A stretch of DNA of 64,000 nucleotides from Actinoplanes sp. NBC_00393. Lineage in GTDB: Bacteria > Actinomycetota > Actinomycetes > Mycobacteriales > Micromonosporaceae. Below are positions 52,275 through 61,815 of this stretch, piece after piece. The translations under genes were made by a program, and so were the position numbers. The notes below the pieces were generated by a model, which worked only from the letters and a program-made list of their open reading frames with translations, was not told where the DNA came from and searched no databases. How positions within the stretch are numbered: the first letter of the stretch is position 1; each line of letters begins with the position of its first letter. The stretch is from positions 3,190,501-3,254,500 of the forward strand of contig NZ_CP107942.1 in assembly GCF_036053395.1 (NCBI RefSeq), given 5' to 3'.

Positions 52275-52597
52275 GACCGTCCTCCTGCGACGCCGGGATG
52301 GGGTCTGGGCAACGCGCGACATCGAACAGGATGCCGCTCATCGCCTGGCCACCGCAGCTCGGTGGCGCTTGCCACCACCTTTCACCGCGAAGCTACGGTG
52401 GCCGGTCCACAGCATCGACACAGCGACATGTCAATCGTGTGACGACGCAGCGTCGCCGACAGCCAGCCCGGCGACATCCCGTCCACTGCTTTCGCATGCG
52501 GCCGTCCTGCGTCCGCGGAACGGAGGATGGCGCGCGAGTTGCGCTGTCGTGCGAGCCTCTGCCCGAGGCGTCCTGGCAGGGCATCGGAGTGGAGAGT
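52275..52597. other. Gap without recognisable features
   Basis: 323 bp between BON gene 3 and the TetR gene; no supported frame, repeat or hairpin. Confidence 0.45.
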
Positions 52598-53221
52598 TCA
52601 ATCGATCACGGTGCGGGTCAGGCAGTCCACCGCCCAGCGGCACCACCGGTCGTGACTCCAGCCCAGGTGGTCCACCAGCAGCAGATAGGTCTCCGGCGAG
52701 AGTAGCGCCACCGCGGTGTCCGCCGCCGCGTCCACTGCGCAGCGCAGCGCCGTCTTGGCCGCGAGCGCCTCGGCGAAGAAGCGCTGCACCTCCTGGTGGT
52801 GGCCGATCGTGGTGGCGCAGACCTCTGCCAGTTCCGGGTCGGTCGACGCGTTGCGCACGATGTCGAGCAGCGGCGCCGCCCGTCGTAGCACCTCGCCGAC
52901 GCCCGCGACCTGCCGTTCGATCTGGCCGTGTGGGTCCGGGTCGGCGACCGCGTCGTGCACCCAGTCCCGTTGGAGCGTGGGGATCGGCTCGTCGTCGCCG
53001 GCGATCGCCTGGTCCAGTGCGGCGACGAGCACGGCTCGTTTCGTGCCGAACAGGTAGTAGACCGATTGCTCGCTGACCCCGGCTGCTTTGGCGATCGCGC
53101 CGACGCTGGTCCCGGCGTAGCCGCCCGCGATGAACAGGCCGGTCGCGGCCCGGGCCACCCGGGTGCGGCTGGCCCGGGATCGGGCGGCGCGGCCGTCCGG
53201 CTTCGGTGCGCTGTCACTCAC
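52598..53221 (-). CDS. TetR family regulator
   Basis: 207 residues from GTG. The helix-turn-helix is at about 38-60 (SVGAIAKAAGVSEQSVYYLFGTKRAVL). The C-terminal ligand domain is unassigned. It is divergent from the saccharopine dehydrogenase-like gene with only 39 bp between the starts, so it very likely controls that gene and itself. Confidence 0.88.
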   Translation of the reverse strand: MSDSAPKPDGRAARSRASRTRVARAATGLFIAGGYAGTSVGAIAKAAGVSEQSVYYLFGTKRAVLVAALDQAIAGDDEPIPTLQRDWVHDAVADPDPHGQIERQVAGVGEVLRRAAPLLDIVRNASTDPELAEVCATTIGHHQEVQRFFAEALAAKTALRCAVDAAADTAVALLSPETYLLLVDHLGWSHDRWCRWAVDCLTRTVID

Positions 53222-53231
53222 GTGTTGACTA

Positions 53232-53239
53232 TAGCGCTA
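53232..53239. promoter_or_regulatory. Palindrome in the divergent tetR promoter
   Basis: TAGCGCTA, perfect 8-bp palindrome within CTATAGCGCTACTA, in the 39-bp space between the two GTG starts. A likely core of the TetR operator. Confidence 0.45.
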
Positions 53240-53260
53240 CTACAGGAACATTATTGGAGT

Positions 53261-54256
53261 GTGACTACAAAAAGAGTGTTGATCATCGGTGGGTACGGCG
53301 CGGTCGGGCGGGAGGCGGCGTCCGCGCTCGTGCCGCACATGGAGGTCCAGGTCGCGGGCCGGCGTCCGGAACGCGCCCGGCCGGTGCCGGGCACCACGGC
53401 GGTACGCCTCGACCTGTCCCGCGAGGACCCGGTGCTCGACGGGGTCGACGCGGTGCTGATGTGCGCGGAGAACGGCAACGCCCGGGTGGCGCAGGCCGCG
53501 CTCGAGCGTGGCATCGGATACGCCGACATCTCCGCCACCCCGGCGGTCATCGACTCGATCGCCCAGCTCCACCCCGCCCGGGGAACAGCGGTGCTCAGCG
53601 TCGGCCTGGCACCGGGAGTCACGAACCTGCTGGCCCGGCACATCGCCGCCCGCGCGCCGGGTTCACCGATCCGGATCGGGGTGCTGCTCGGATCCGGCGA
53701 ACGGCACGGCCGGGCCGCCGTCGAATGGACCGTCGACGGGCTCGGGCACTCCCCCGGCTCATGGGAGGCGAACTTCCCGCAGCCGTACGGAAAGCGGACC
53801 GTGCACGACTTCCCGTTCGCCGGGATGGCCGGCGCACGAGCCGGTCTCGCCCTCGACTCACGGCCGACGACGGCGCTGCTGGGAGCGTTGAACCGCCCGT
53901 TCGTCGCCGGTCTGCTGCAGCGGCGGCCGGGTTTGCGGCGCGCGGCGGTGCAGGCGTTCGGCGCGGTGCACCTGGGATCGGACGGCTTCGCGGTCACCGT
54001 GCAGGCCGGTGCGGTCACCGCGTCGTTCCAGGGCCGGCGGCAGAGCCGGGCCACCGGCCTGGCCGCCGCTCGCGTGATCCGGTCGCTGCCGGACCTGCCG
54101 CCCGGCATCCACCACATCGACCAGGTCATCGAGCCGGTGCCGTTCCTGACCGCACTGGCCGGCGAGGGATTCGAGGTGCAGGGCCTGGACGCGCCGACCT
54201 CCGGGACCGGCGCGTCCAGAGCCGAATCCTCTACCGCACGCGAAGGGGGCAGGTAG
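53261..54256 (+). CDS. Saccharopine dehydrogenase-like NAD(P)-binding protein
   Basis: 331 residues from GTG 53261; GGAG is too near for normal initiation, so a leaderless message or the GTG at 53276 is possible. The Rossmann start is RVLIIGGYGAVGREAASAL, followed by AGRRPERA and the family's VDAVLMCAENGNARVAQAALERGIGYADIS. The C-terminal half is beta-rich. Enzymes of this group act on enoyl or amino compounds, mostly uncharacterised. Confidence 0.85.
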   Translation: MTTKRVLIIGGYGAVGREAASALVPHMEVQVAGRRPERARPVPGTTAVRLDLSREDPVLDGVDAVLMCAENGNARVAQAALERGIGYADISATPAVIDSIAQLHPARGTAVLSVGLAPGVTNLLARHIAARAPGSPIRIGVLLGSGERHGRAAVEWTVDGLGHSPGSWEANFPQPYGKRTVHDFPFAGMAGARAGLALDSRPTTALLGALNRPFVAGLLQRRPGLRRAAVQAFGAVHLGSDGFAVTVQAGAVTASFQGRRQSRATGLAAARVIRSLPDLPPGIHHIDQVIEPVPFLTALAGEGFEVQGLDAPTSGTGASRAESSTAREGGR

Positions 54257-54279
54257 CTGTCCCGCGCGGCGCGACGGTC

Positions 54280-56001
54280 TCACCAGCGGGAGAACCGTAG
54301 GTAGTCGAACTCGGCGGTGACCGGCGGCTCGGCGCCGCCGTGCGCGATCAGGCCGATCCGCGCAACGGTGTCCGCGGGCAGCGTCCACACCCCACCCCAG
54401 GTCCAGGTACGGCCGTCACGGCTGACCCCGGCCCGGTACTCGTGTTCGCCGCCCGCGTCGACCCGGTGCGCCAGCCGCAGCCAGGTCGTCGTCAGGCCGG
54501 GGGTGCCGGCAATGGTCCCGCCGAACGAGGTGCTTCCCGCGAACGGCATCTCCTTGCCGAACTCAACCTGCCGGGTGTTCCAGATCGCCACCGTCGAGAG
54601 CCGGGCGAAGTGGTCGTCGTCCAGGTAGGCGATCAGCCCGGCCTGCTGGAAGTTGCGGACCGTGTCCTCACCGAGGTCGAGGCTGATCTTCGTCTCGGCG
54701 ATCCAGTTCCCGGCGGGTGCGTCGCGCAGCAGCACCCCGGCGTTGTTCGAGTCGCCGGTGAGGTCGGCGCCCTGGACCGGCCAGCGCAGCCGGCCGCCGG
54801 ACACCGTCACTGCGGCGTCGGGACGCACGAACTGCCACGCCGGGCCGAGACCGGTCGCGGTGAACTCGTCGGAGTGGGCGGGCAGCGACCGGCCGGGCTG
54901 CGGCACGGGAACCGGCCGGACCGGGCCGACCCGGCGGCCCGGCGCGGGCTGCGGGGTCTGCGACGCCCAGGCGCCGGCGTTCACGGTGGGCCAGCCGCCG
55001 ATCCAGTCGAGGCGGTCCAGCAGCATGGGCCGCTCGTTGATGCCGAACGGCTCGTCCAGGTACGGGTCGGCCCGGTCGATGGCGTGGTAAACGAACCAGT
55101 CCTGCCCGGCGCGGTCGGTGATCAGGCCGTTGTGGCCGGTGCCGACCCAGCGGTTGCCGTTCGGGGCGATCACCGGGGTGCCGCCGGCCCGCGACACGTT
55201 CAGGGACTGGCCGTCGCGGTCCACGAACGGGCCGAGCGGGCTGCGGGAACGTCCCACTGACACGGAGTAGCCGGTGGTCGGTCCGGCGCAGCAGTTCGCC
55301 GACGACGCGAACAGGTAGTACCAGCCGGAGCGGCGCACCACGTACGCGCCCTCGAACTTGTTGTCGATCGCCACTCGGGTGGCGTCGCCGACGGTCTGCA
55401 GGCCGTCCGGGCTGAGCCGGGACACCCAGATGCCGCCGAAGTAGCTGCCGTAGTACAGGTAGCGGGTGCCGTCCGGGGTGGTCAGCTGCGCCGGGTCGAA
55501 CGTCCACCACCAGCCGCCGCCGGGTGCGGCGCGCGGCGGCACGGCGGGTTGCGGGGCGAACGTCCACGGGCCGGTGGGGGTGGGTGCGGTGGCCACCCCG
55601 ATCGCTGAGGCGCCGTCGGGTTCGGTCTCGGTGACCGTCACGTACATGACCCACCGGTTGCCGGTCTTGCGCACGTCGGGCGCCCACAGCGCGGCGGTGG
55701 GCCGGGCGTAGGCGGGCAGCTGGCCGGGGCCGAAGGCGTCGCCCACGTACGTCCAGTTGACCAGGTCGCCGGAGCGGGCCATCGGGATCCGGTGCGGCGT
55801 GCCTTCGCCTTCGCGCAGCGGGTCCGTGGTGCCGTACGCGTACCAATGACGGTCCTCTCCGGCGATGACCACCGGATCGGCGAAGGTGTCCGCGAAGCTC
55901 GCCGACACCGGGTTCTGATAGCGCGCGCCCGGCCGCGCCGCGGCCGGTGACGCAACGGGCAGCAGCAGAGCCGCCGCGAGGACAGCGATGAATCGGCGCA
56001 T
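54280..56001 (-). CDS. Secreted GH43 family glycosidase (arabinanase/arabinofuranosidase-like)
   Basis: 573 residues with a signal peptide (RRFIAVLAAALLLPVASPAAA). The five-bladed GH43 domain spans 28-350: base Asp42 (FADPVV), pKa Asp169 (WTFDPAQL) and acid Glu217 (KFEGAYV). A C-terminal beta-sandwich (385-573) resembles the GH43 C2/concanavalin-like domain. It would cleave arabinan or arabinoxylan outside the cell. The gene starts 3 bp after the ABC permease stop, an unusual link to a MacB-like exporter. Confidence 0.88.
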   Translation of the reverse strand: MRRFIAVLAAALLLPVASPAAARPGARYQNPVSASFADTFADPVVIAGEDRHWYAYGTTDPLREGEGTPHRIPMARSGDLVNWTYVGDAFGPGQLPAYARPTAALWAPDVRKTGNRWVMYVTVTETEPDGASAIGVATAPTPTGPWTFAPQPAVPPRAAPGGGWWWTFDPAQLTTPDGTRYLYYGSYFGGIWVSRLSPDGLQTVGDATRVAIDNKFEGAYVVRRSGWYYLFASSANCCAGPTTGYSVSVGRSRSPLGPFVDRDGQSLNVSRAGGTPVIAPNGNRWVGTGHNGLITDRAGQDWFVYHAIDRADPYLDEPFGINERPMLLDRLDWIGGWPTVNAGAWASQTPQPAPGRRVGPVRPVPVPQPGRSLPAHSDEFTATGLGPAWQFVRPDAAVTVSGGRLRWPVQGADLTGDSNNAGVLLRDAPAGNWIAETKISLDLGEDTVRNFQQAGLIAYLDDDHFARLSTVAIWNTRQVEFGKEMPFAGSTSFGGTIAGTPGLTTTWLRLAHRVDAGGEHEYRAGVSRDGRTWTWGGVWTLPADTVARIGLIAHGGAEPPVTAEFDYLRFSRW

Positions 56002-56004
56002 GGT

Positions 56005-57942
56005 CTATGCCTTTCCGGCCGCAGCGGGAGACACCGCCGTCAATGTAACGCCATGCTCCTTGCGCGTGCGCAGACCTGCGGCCGCCGCCGCCACGGCGAG
56101 CAGCACACAGGTGGCGGCGATACTGAGCAGCGGCAGCCAGGGAATGGTCAGCGGCGCCGGCAGGTCGGCGCTGATGGCGCGGCGTACGAGCCACCCGAGC
56201 AACACAGTGATCGCCCCACCCAGTAGCAGGCCGGTGCCGCAGGTCAGGACGGCCTGCCAGACGGCGGCCCGCCGCACCTGGATCGGGTCCGCGCCGAGCA
56301 GCTGGACCAGCTCCCCCTGCCGGCGCCGCTGGGACGCGCCGATGAGGGTGGCGTTGACGATCGCGATCGCCGCGTACAGCCCGGCCGGCCCCAACAGGAT
56401 GACCAGGCCGACGTTGTTGCCCTGCCGGGTCTGCTCGCCGGTTGCGTCAATCCAGTCGTCGGCGTCCAGGACGCGGCTGTCGGTGCCGGCCAGGGTGCGC
56501 TGCAGGGAGTCGCGGGTGGCGGCGGCGTCAGCACGCGGGATGACGAACACGGTCCCGGTCGCCTTGCCGGCCGCGGCCGGCAGCAGATCGTCGGCGACGA
56601 CCAGGTCGCCGTACAGATCGGGGGCGTCGGGCAGGACGGCGACGACCCGCAGCCGGACCCGGTCCCCGGCGATCCGGACCGTGAGCTTGTCGCCCAGCCC
56701 GGTCCCGGCGTCGCTGACCCAGGTCTCGCTGACCGCGATGGCCCGTCCGTGCAGGTCGTCGAGGCTACCTCGGATCGCCCGCAGGCCCCGGGCGGCGGAC
56801 GCGGCAGCCGGGTCGACGATCTCGACCTGTTCCCGGCCGCCGGCATCGCTGCGCAGGGAGGCCTCCCGGCGTACGTCGGCTGTCGCGACCGTCTCGTCGG
56901 CCGCCGCCGACGCGGCCGCGGCCGGGTTGTCCGCCTCGACGACGAGCGGCGCGTGCAGCTGGGCCCGGTTCAGGGCGGTCGTCCAGTCGGCGGTGAAGCT
57001 GAGCGCCAGCAGCAGCGATCCGGCGATGGCCGAGATCGCCAGGACCGGGGCGGCGATCGCGGCGGTGGTGCGCGCGGCGGCACGCACCTCGTCGCGGGCC
57101 ATCCGCACCGCCACGTCGCGGCCGACGAACGGGCGGGCGAGCAGCGCGGCGAGCCGCGGGATGACGGCCGGGCCGACGCACATCAGGCCGATCACGACCG
57201 CTTCGGGCAGCAGGATGGAGGCGAGCACCGCGAACAGTGGTGGCAGGTCGCCGGCGACGGCTACGGCGACGGTCGCTGCGAGGGTGCCGAGGCACAGCGT
57301 CGCGATGGCGATCTGGACGATGCTGGGCCGGGTCCGCTCGACCGCGGCTTCGCGCAGGGCGGCGCCGGGGGCGATGCGGGCGGCGCGCCGCGAGGAGCGC
57401 CAGACACCGAGCAGGGCGACCGTCGCACCGGTGGAGGCGGCGACCGCCCAGGCGGTCCACGGGCTCGGGGCCTTTAGATCGAGTGTGGTGATCCCGGCGG
57501 CCCGGACCAGCCACAGCACGGCCGGGGCCAGTGCCGCGCCGAGCAGACCACCGACCGTGGTGGCTGCGGCGGCCACGACGGTGGCCTCGCCCAGCAGCAG
57601 CCGGCGCACCTGCCGGGGTGTGGCGCCGATCAGGCGCAGCAGCCCGAGTTCGCGCCGGCGCCCGGCCACGACGAAGCCGAACGTGCTGCCGACCACGAAC
57701 AGGGCCATGAACGCGGAGACCGCCGACATCATGCCGAACACCGCGGCCAGGTCGTCGAGTTTGGCCCGCTGGGCGGCGGTGACGCCGGGCTGCCCGGCGG
57801 TGGCGTCGACGGAGCCGATGAGGGTCACGGTGATGGCGATCAGGACGACGCCGAACAGCAGCGCGACGAAGGCGCCCAGGTAGCCGCGCCACGAGCTGCG
57901 TACCGTCTGCCGGGCCAGGGCCAGCATCGCCGGGGTGGGCAT
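56005..57942 (-). CDS. ABC exporter permease with two FtsX domains
   Basis: 645 residues. About ten helices in two FtsX/DUF214 halves; each has an outer loop and three-helix block (FGFVVAGRRRELGLLRLIGATPRQVRRLLLGEA in the first, GASQRRRQGELVQLLGADPIQVRRAAVWQA in the second). Start and the ATPase stop share one base (TGATG). Similar pairs export lipids or antimicrobial peptides or work mechanically, as MacB. Confidence 0.9.
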   Translation of the reverse strand: MPTPAMLALARQTVRSSWRGYLGAFVALLFGVVLIAITVTLIGSVDATAGQPGVTAAQRAKLDDLAAVFGMMSAVSAFMALFVVGSTFGFVVAGRRRELGLLRLIGATPRQVRRLLLGEATVVAAAATTVGGLLGAALAPAVLWLVRAAGITTLDLKAPSPWTAWAVAASTGATVALLGVWRSSRRAARIAPGAALREAAVERTRPSIVQIAIATLCLGTLAATVAVAVAGDLPPLFAVLASILLPEAVVIGLMCVGPAVIPRLAALLARPFVGRDVAVRMARDEVRAAARTTAAIAAPVLAISAIAGSLLLALSFTADWTTALNRAQLHAPLVVEADNPAAAASAAADETVATADVRREASLRSDAGGREQVEIVDPAAASAARGLRAIRGSLDDLHGRAIAVSETWVSDAGTGLGDKLTVRIAGDRVRLRVVAVLPDAPDLYGDLVVADDLLPAAAGKATGTVFVIPRADAAATRDSLQRTLAGTDSRVLDADDWIDATGEQTRQGNNVGLVILLGPAGLYAAIAIVNATLIGASQRRRQGELVQLLGADPIQVRRAAVWQAVLTCGTGLLLGGAITVLLGWLVRRAISADLPAPLTIPWLPLLSIAATCVLLAVAAAAAGLRTRKEHGVTLTAVSPAAAGKA

Positions 57943-58676
57943 CAGCGCTCCAGCTCGGTCATCGTGGCGGCGATCTGGCCGGCGTCGGCGCGGGCCAGGT
58001 GGCCGACGATCTGGCCGTCGGCGAGGAACAGCACACCGTCGGCGTACGCGGCGGCCACCGGGTCGTGCGTCACCATGACGACGCTCTGCCCGCGGTCGGC
58101 CAGCGAGCGCAGCAGTTCGAGCACGTCGTGGCCGGTGCGGCGGTCCAGGGCGCCGGTGGGTTCGTCGGCGAACAGGACGTCGGGCCGGCCGTACAGGGCC
58201 CGGGCGATCGCGACCCGCTGCTGCTGGCCGCCGGACAGTTCCGTCGGGCGGCGCCCGGCGTGCTCGCCGAGACCGACGTGGGCCAGTGCTTCCAGCACGC
58301 TCGCTTTCTCGACCCGGCGCCCGGCCAGGCGGGCCGGCAGCGCGACGTTGTCGAACGCGCTGAGCGCGTCGAGCAGGTTGTAGGACTGGAAGACGAACGC
58401 CATCGAGCCGCGCCGGAACCGGGTCAGCGCCATCTCGTTCAGGGTGTCGAGCCGGGTGTCGCCGACGATCACCCGCCCGGCGGTCGGCCGGTCGAGGCCG
58501 GCGGCCAGCTGCAGCAGGGTGGATTTGCCGGAGCCGGACGGTCCCATGATCGCGGTGAAGGTGCCGCGCGGGAACACGTGGGTCACGCCGCGCAGCGCCT
58601 GCACCGCGCCGGCCCGCGAGCGGTAGGTCCGGGTGAGGCCGTCGAGCGTGACGGCCGCCGAGGATGTCTGATTCAT
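57942..58676 (-). CDS. MacB/LolD-type ABC ATP-binding protein
   Basis: 244 residues from ATG 58676. Walker A GPSGSGKST, Q-loop VFQSYNLLDALSAFDNVALP, signature LSGGQQQR, Walker B VLFADEPTGALD, switch VTHD. It energises the FtsX-type permease next to it. It is divergent from the kinase/regulator pair at 58785; a perfect inverted repeat lies between. Confidence 0.92.
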   Translation of the reverse strand: MNQTSSAAVTLDGLTRTYRSRAGAVQALRGVTHVFPRGTFTAIMGPSGSGKSTLLQLAAGLDRPTAGRVIVGDTRLDTLNEMALTRFRRGSMAFVFQSYNLLDALSAFDNVALPARLAGRRVEKASVLEALAHVGLGEHAGRRPTELSGGQQQRVAIARALYGRPDVLFADEPTGALDRRTGHDVLELLRSLADRGQSVVMVTHDPVAAAYADGVLFLADGQIVGHLARADAGQIAATMTELER

Positions 58677-58732
58677 ACGATCAGTCCACCGGCAACCGCG
58701 GCCGGGCACACGGGCGCGCACGCGACATCGAA

Positions 58733-58750
58733 GGTAGCGCCTGCGCTACC
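58733..58750. promoter_or_regulatory. Perfect inverted repeat between the ABC operon and the two-component genes
   Basis: GGTAGCGC-CT-GCGCTACC, 8-bp arms with 2-bp spacer, 57 bp before the ABC ATPase start and 35 bp before the kinase start. A good candidate operator for the NarL-type regulator at 59999. Confidence 0.65.
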
Positions 58751-58784
58751 GCGCGGGGCGCGCCCGCTTCATAGGATGAGGCAC

Positions 58785-60014
58785 GTGAGTCGGTTCCCGG
58801 ACGCCTGGACGGCCGTGCGGGGACGCCCGACACGGTTCCTGCTGTCAGCGTGGCCGTGGCGCGCACTGGCCTATGTGGCCAGCACGGTGCCGATCGGCCT
58901 GGCCTGGCTGATCCTGCTGCTGGTGATGCTCGCGGTGGGTGGCGCCACCGTCATCGTGGTCGCCGGGCTGTTCGTGCTCGCCGGCATCCCGGTCCTCGCC
59001 CGCCTGGCCGCCGCCAGTGAACGGCGACGGCTCCGGCTGATCTTCCCCGGGCGGCCGGCTCACCAGCCGCCCGATCCGCAGCCGGGCCGCGTGTCCTGGC
59101 CGGAGACCGGCGTCACGGTCCTGCTGGCGACCGTGTTCTGGCTGGTGGACGCCGCGTTGCTGCTGCTTCTTCTGACGGTTCCGGGCGCGCTGCTGCTCGC
59201 TCCGGTGCTGGTCCGGCGCGACCGGCTCGACCTCGCTGGGTGGCGTGTCGACACCAGCGGCGAGGCGTGGATGGCGGCAGGCGCCGGACTCGTCGCGCTC
59301 ATCCTGCTGGCGTACGCGATCACCGTGCTCGCCTGCGGCCAGGCGGCCCTGGTCCGGCACCTGCTGGACCCGCCCGAGGCCCGGCTCGCCGAAGCCGTCC
59401 AGCAGCTGCGCCGATCCCGCAGCGGCCTGGTCGACGCATTCGAGACCGAACGGCGCCGCATCGAACGCGACCTGCACGACGGGGTCCAGCAGCGCCTCGT
59501 CGCGTTGACCATGACCCTGGGCAGCGCCGAACTCGACCTGCCCGACGGTCCCGGCCTCGACCTGGTCCGCGAGGCCCACCAGCAGGCCGAGCAGGCCCTC
59601 GCCGACCTGCGCACCACGATCCGGGGCATCCACCCGCAGGTGCTGACCGACCACGGTCTCGCCGCGGCCGTGCACGAGATCGCCGGGCGCTTCCCCGTCC
59701 CGGTCCACCTCGATCTCGCCCTCCACGGGCGGCTGCCGCCCGCGATCGAGGCCGCGGCCTACTTCTTCATCAGCGAGAACCTGACCAACGTGGCCCGTCA
59801 CGCCGGGGCCCGGTCGGCGCAGGTCCACGCGTGGACCGAGGAGCACGCCCTGATCGTCTCCGTGGTCGACGACGGCAGCGGCGGCGCCGACCCGCAGGCC
59901 GGCACCGGTCTGGCCGGGCTGCGGGCCCGGCTCGACGCCCTCGACGGCGAACTGCACATCGCCAGCCCGGCAGGCGGCCCGACCCAGGTGAGGATGACGT
60001 GCCCGATCAACTGA
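58785..60014 (+). CDS. NarL-type sensor histidine kinase (DesK-like)
   Basis: 409 residues if the GTG at 58785 is used. TAGGAT (58772-58777) would be a -10 box seven bases before it, i.e. a leaderless message; ATG 58776 is the alternative. Four to five N-terminal helices, then HisKA_3 with the phospho-His in RRIERDLHDGVQQRLVALTM and an HATPase (FFISENLTNVARHAGA, DDGSGG, TGLAGLRARL). It pairs with the following regulator, overlapping it by 16 bp. Confidence 0.9.
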   Translation: MSRFPDAWTAVRGRPTRFLLSAWPWRALAYVASTVPIGLAWLILLLVMLAVGGATVIVVAGLFVLAGIPVLARLAAASERRRLRLIFPGRPAHQPPDPQPGRVSWPETGVTVLLATVFWLVDAALLLLLLTVPGALLLAPVLVRRDRLDLAGWRVDTSGEAWMAAGAGLVALILLAYAITVLACGQAALVRHLLDPPEARLAEAVQQLRRSRSGLVDAFETERRRIERDLHDGVQQRLVALTMTLGSAELDLPDGPGLDLVREAHQQAEQALADLRTTIRGIHPQVLTDHGLAAAVHEIAGRFPVPVHLDLALHGRLPPAIEAAAYFFISENLTNVARHAGARSAQVHAWTEEHALIVSVVDDGSGGADPQAGTGLAGLRARLDALDGELHIASPAGGPTQVRMTCPIN

Positions 60015-60661
60015 AGGCGCTGCGCATCGTGGTCGCCGAGGACGCCGCCCTGCTGCGCGAGGGCCTGGTGCGCATCCTGGAACGCGCCGGGCATGACGTG
60101 GTCGCGGCTGTCGCCGACGCGAAGGAGTTGCTGACGTACGCCGGCAACGTGCGCCCCGACCTCGTGGTCACCGACATCCGGATGCCGCCCACCCACACCG
60201 ACGAAGGCCTGCGGGCGGCGGCGACCATCCGGGCCGCGCATCCCGGCGTCGCGATCATGCTGCTGTCCGCCTACGTCGCCGACGCCTACGTCGGTGAGCT
60301 GCTCGAGTCCACCCCGGGCGGCGGCATCGGCTACCTGCTCAAGGACCGGGTCGGGCACGTCCGCGACTTCCTCGACAGCATCGACCGGGTCGCTGCGGGC
60401 GGCACGGTCATCGACGCCGAGGTGGTGCGCCACCTGGTCGGCCGCCGGCACGCGGACGGCCCGCTCGCCGCCCTCACCGACCGGGAGCGTGAGGTTCTCG
60501 CGCTGATGGCCGAGGGCCACACCAACAACGGGATCGCCGGAGAGCTGTTCGTCAGCGAGGCGGCGGTACGCAAGCACATCGGCAACATCTTCGCCAAGCT
60601 GCCGCTGGACCCGGCCTCGGATCGCCGCGTCTCGGCCGTGCTCACCTATCTGCGCGGCTGA
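59999..60661 (+). CDS. NarL/FixJ family response regulator
   Basis: 220 residues from GTG 59999 with GAGGATGAC before it, overlapping the kinase end. Receiver with Asp59 (LVVTDIRMPPTHTDEG), typical of LnrK/LiaR-like regulators, and LuxR helix-turn-helix (LTDREREVLALMAEGHTNNGIAGELFVSEAAVRKHIGNIFAKL). It probably controls the divergent ABC exporter, by position. Confidence 0.92.
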   Translation: MPDQLKALRIVVAEDAALLREGLVRILERAGHDVVAAVADAKELLTYAGNVRPDLVVTDIRMPPTHTDEGLRAAATIRAAHPGVAIMLLSAYVADAYVGELLESTPGGGIGYLLKDRVGHVRDFLDSIDRVAAGGTVIDAEVVRHLVGRRHADGPLAALTDREREVLALMAEGHTNNGIAGELFVSEAAVRKHIGNIFAKLPLDPASDRRVSAVLTYLRG

Positions 60662-60676
60662 CTCACCGAAACTTGC

Positions 60677-60690
60677 CGAAACCGTTTTCG
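60677..60690 (+). promoter_or_regulatory. CGAAA/TTTCG-type box before the metalloprotease
   Basis: CGAAACCGTTTTCG is a near-palindrome, preceded by another CGAAAC at 60667. Similar CGAAA..TTTCG boxes precede secreted polysaccharide-degrading enzymes in actinomycetes. It starts 74 bp before the ATG. Confidence 0.35.
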
Positions 60691-60750
60691 TACGCCATCG
60701 TGAGCGCATTGATTGACAGAAATCAATGGCTGACCCCGGAAGGAGACGAG

Positions 60751-61815
60751 ATGCTCCCACGATGGCGCCGTACCCCGGTGGTCGCGGCCGCACTGGCCGC
60801 CACCCTTACCGGTACGGCACTCACCGGCATGACCACCGCACAGGCCGCCGCGTCCGGCTGCCGGGTCACCTACACCGTCGGCAGCCAGTGGGGCGGCGGC
60901 TTCAACGCCGAAGTCGCCGTCACCAACCTCGGCGACGCGCTCACCGGCTGGACCCTGCGGTGGTCGTTCACCGCCGGCCAGGTGGTGACCCAGGCCTGGA
61001 ACGCCGCCGCCACCCAGAGCGGCGCCGCGGTCACCGCGGTCAACGCCGCCTGGAACGGCAACCTGTCGACCAACGGCACCACGACATTCGGCTTCAACGC
61101 CTCCTGGAACAACTCCAGCAACCCGGCGCCGACCGGCTTCACCCTCAACGGCGTCGCCTGCACCGGCGCCACCACACCGGGACCCACCGCCTCGCCGACG
61201 GCCACGCCCACCACCGCGCCGCAGACACCACCGCAGCGGACCGTACGCGCCTACTGGCTGCGGCCGACCGACGTGCCCTACGACCAGCGCTACGTCGACG
61301 GCATCGCGACTGTGATGCGCGAGGCCCAGCGCTACTACCGGCAGGAACTCGGCAAGACGTTCACCCTCAACAACCCGGTCGTCGAGGTCGTCAACGGCGA
61401 CCACCCCCGATCCTGGTACGAGAACACCCCCAACGGCGGCGAGTGTTATTGGTGGGTCGTCTTCAACATGCAGCAGGAGCTGCTGCGCAAACTCGCCCTG
61501 CGCGCGCCGGACAGCCGCTGGATCAACGTCGGCGAGATCAGCGCCGAGGCGCCGTGCTCCGGCGGCGGGGGCGGCGGCGGCTGGGTGATCCTCAGTGGCC
61601 ACGACGCGGACGGCGCCGCCGGGATCAACGGCCCGATGAACCGCTGGTACGGCGGGATGGTCCACGAGCTCGGCCACGCTTTCGGGCTGCCCGACTCGAC
61701 GTCGACCGACGGCACCCCGATGTCCGCGTCCTTCTACAACTATCCGAACACGCACTTCAGCCAGGCCCAGAAGGACCGGATCCTCAACGGCCCGTACGGG
61801 AGCTTCCTGTCGTGA
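60751..61815 (+). CDS. Secreted CBM2-linked zinc metalloprotease
   Basis: 354 residues from ATG after AAGGAGACGAG. Signal peptide (1-34), CBM2 domain at 36-138 with the Trp residues and terminal Cys of active cellulose binders, a Pro/Thr linker (140-165), then a peptidase domain with HELGHAFGLPD (His305, Glu306, His309, and Asp315 as probable third ligand, as in snapalysin-like metzincins) and a Gly-rich loop at 271-277. It should degrade protein at plant cell walls. Confidence 0.88.
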   Translation: MLPRWRRTPVVAAALAATLTGTALTGMTTAQAAASGCRVTYTVGSQWGGGFNAEVAVTNLGDALTGWTLRWSFTAGQVVTQAWNAAATQSGAAVTAVNAAWNGNLSTNGTTTFGFNASWNNSSNPAPTGFTLNGVACTGATTPGPTASPTATPTTAPQTPPQRTVRAYWLRPTDVPYDQRYVDGIATVMREAQRYYRQELGKTFTLNNPVVEVVNGDHPRSWYENTPNGGECYWWVVFNMQQELLRKLALRAPDSRWINVGEISAEAPCSGGGGGGGWVILSGHDADGAAGINGPMNRWYGGMVHELGHAFGLPDSTSTDGTPMSASFYNYPNTHFSQAQKDRILNGPYGSFLS

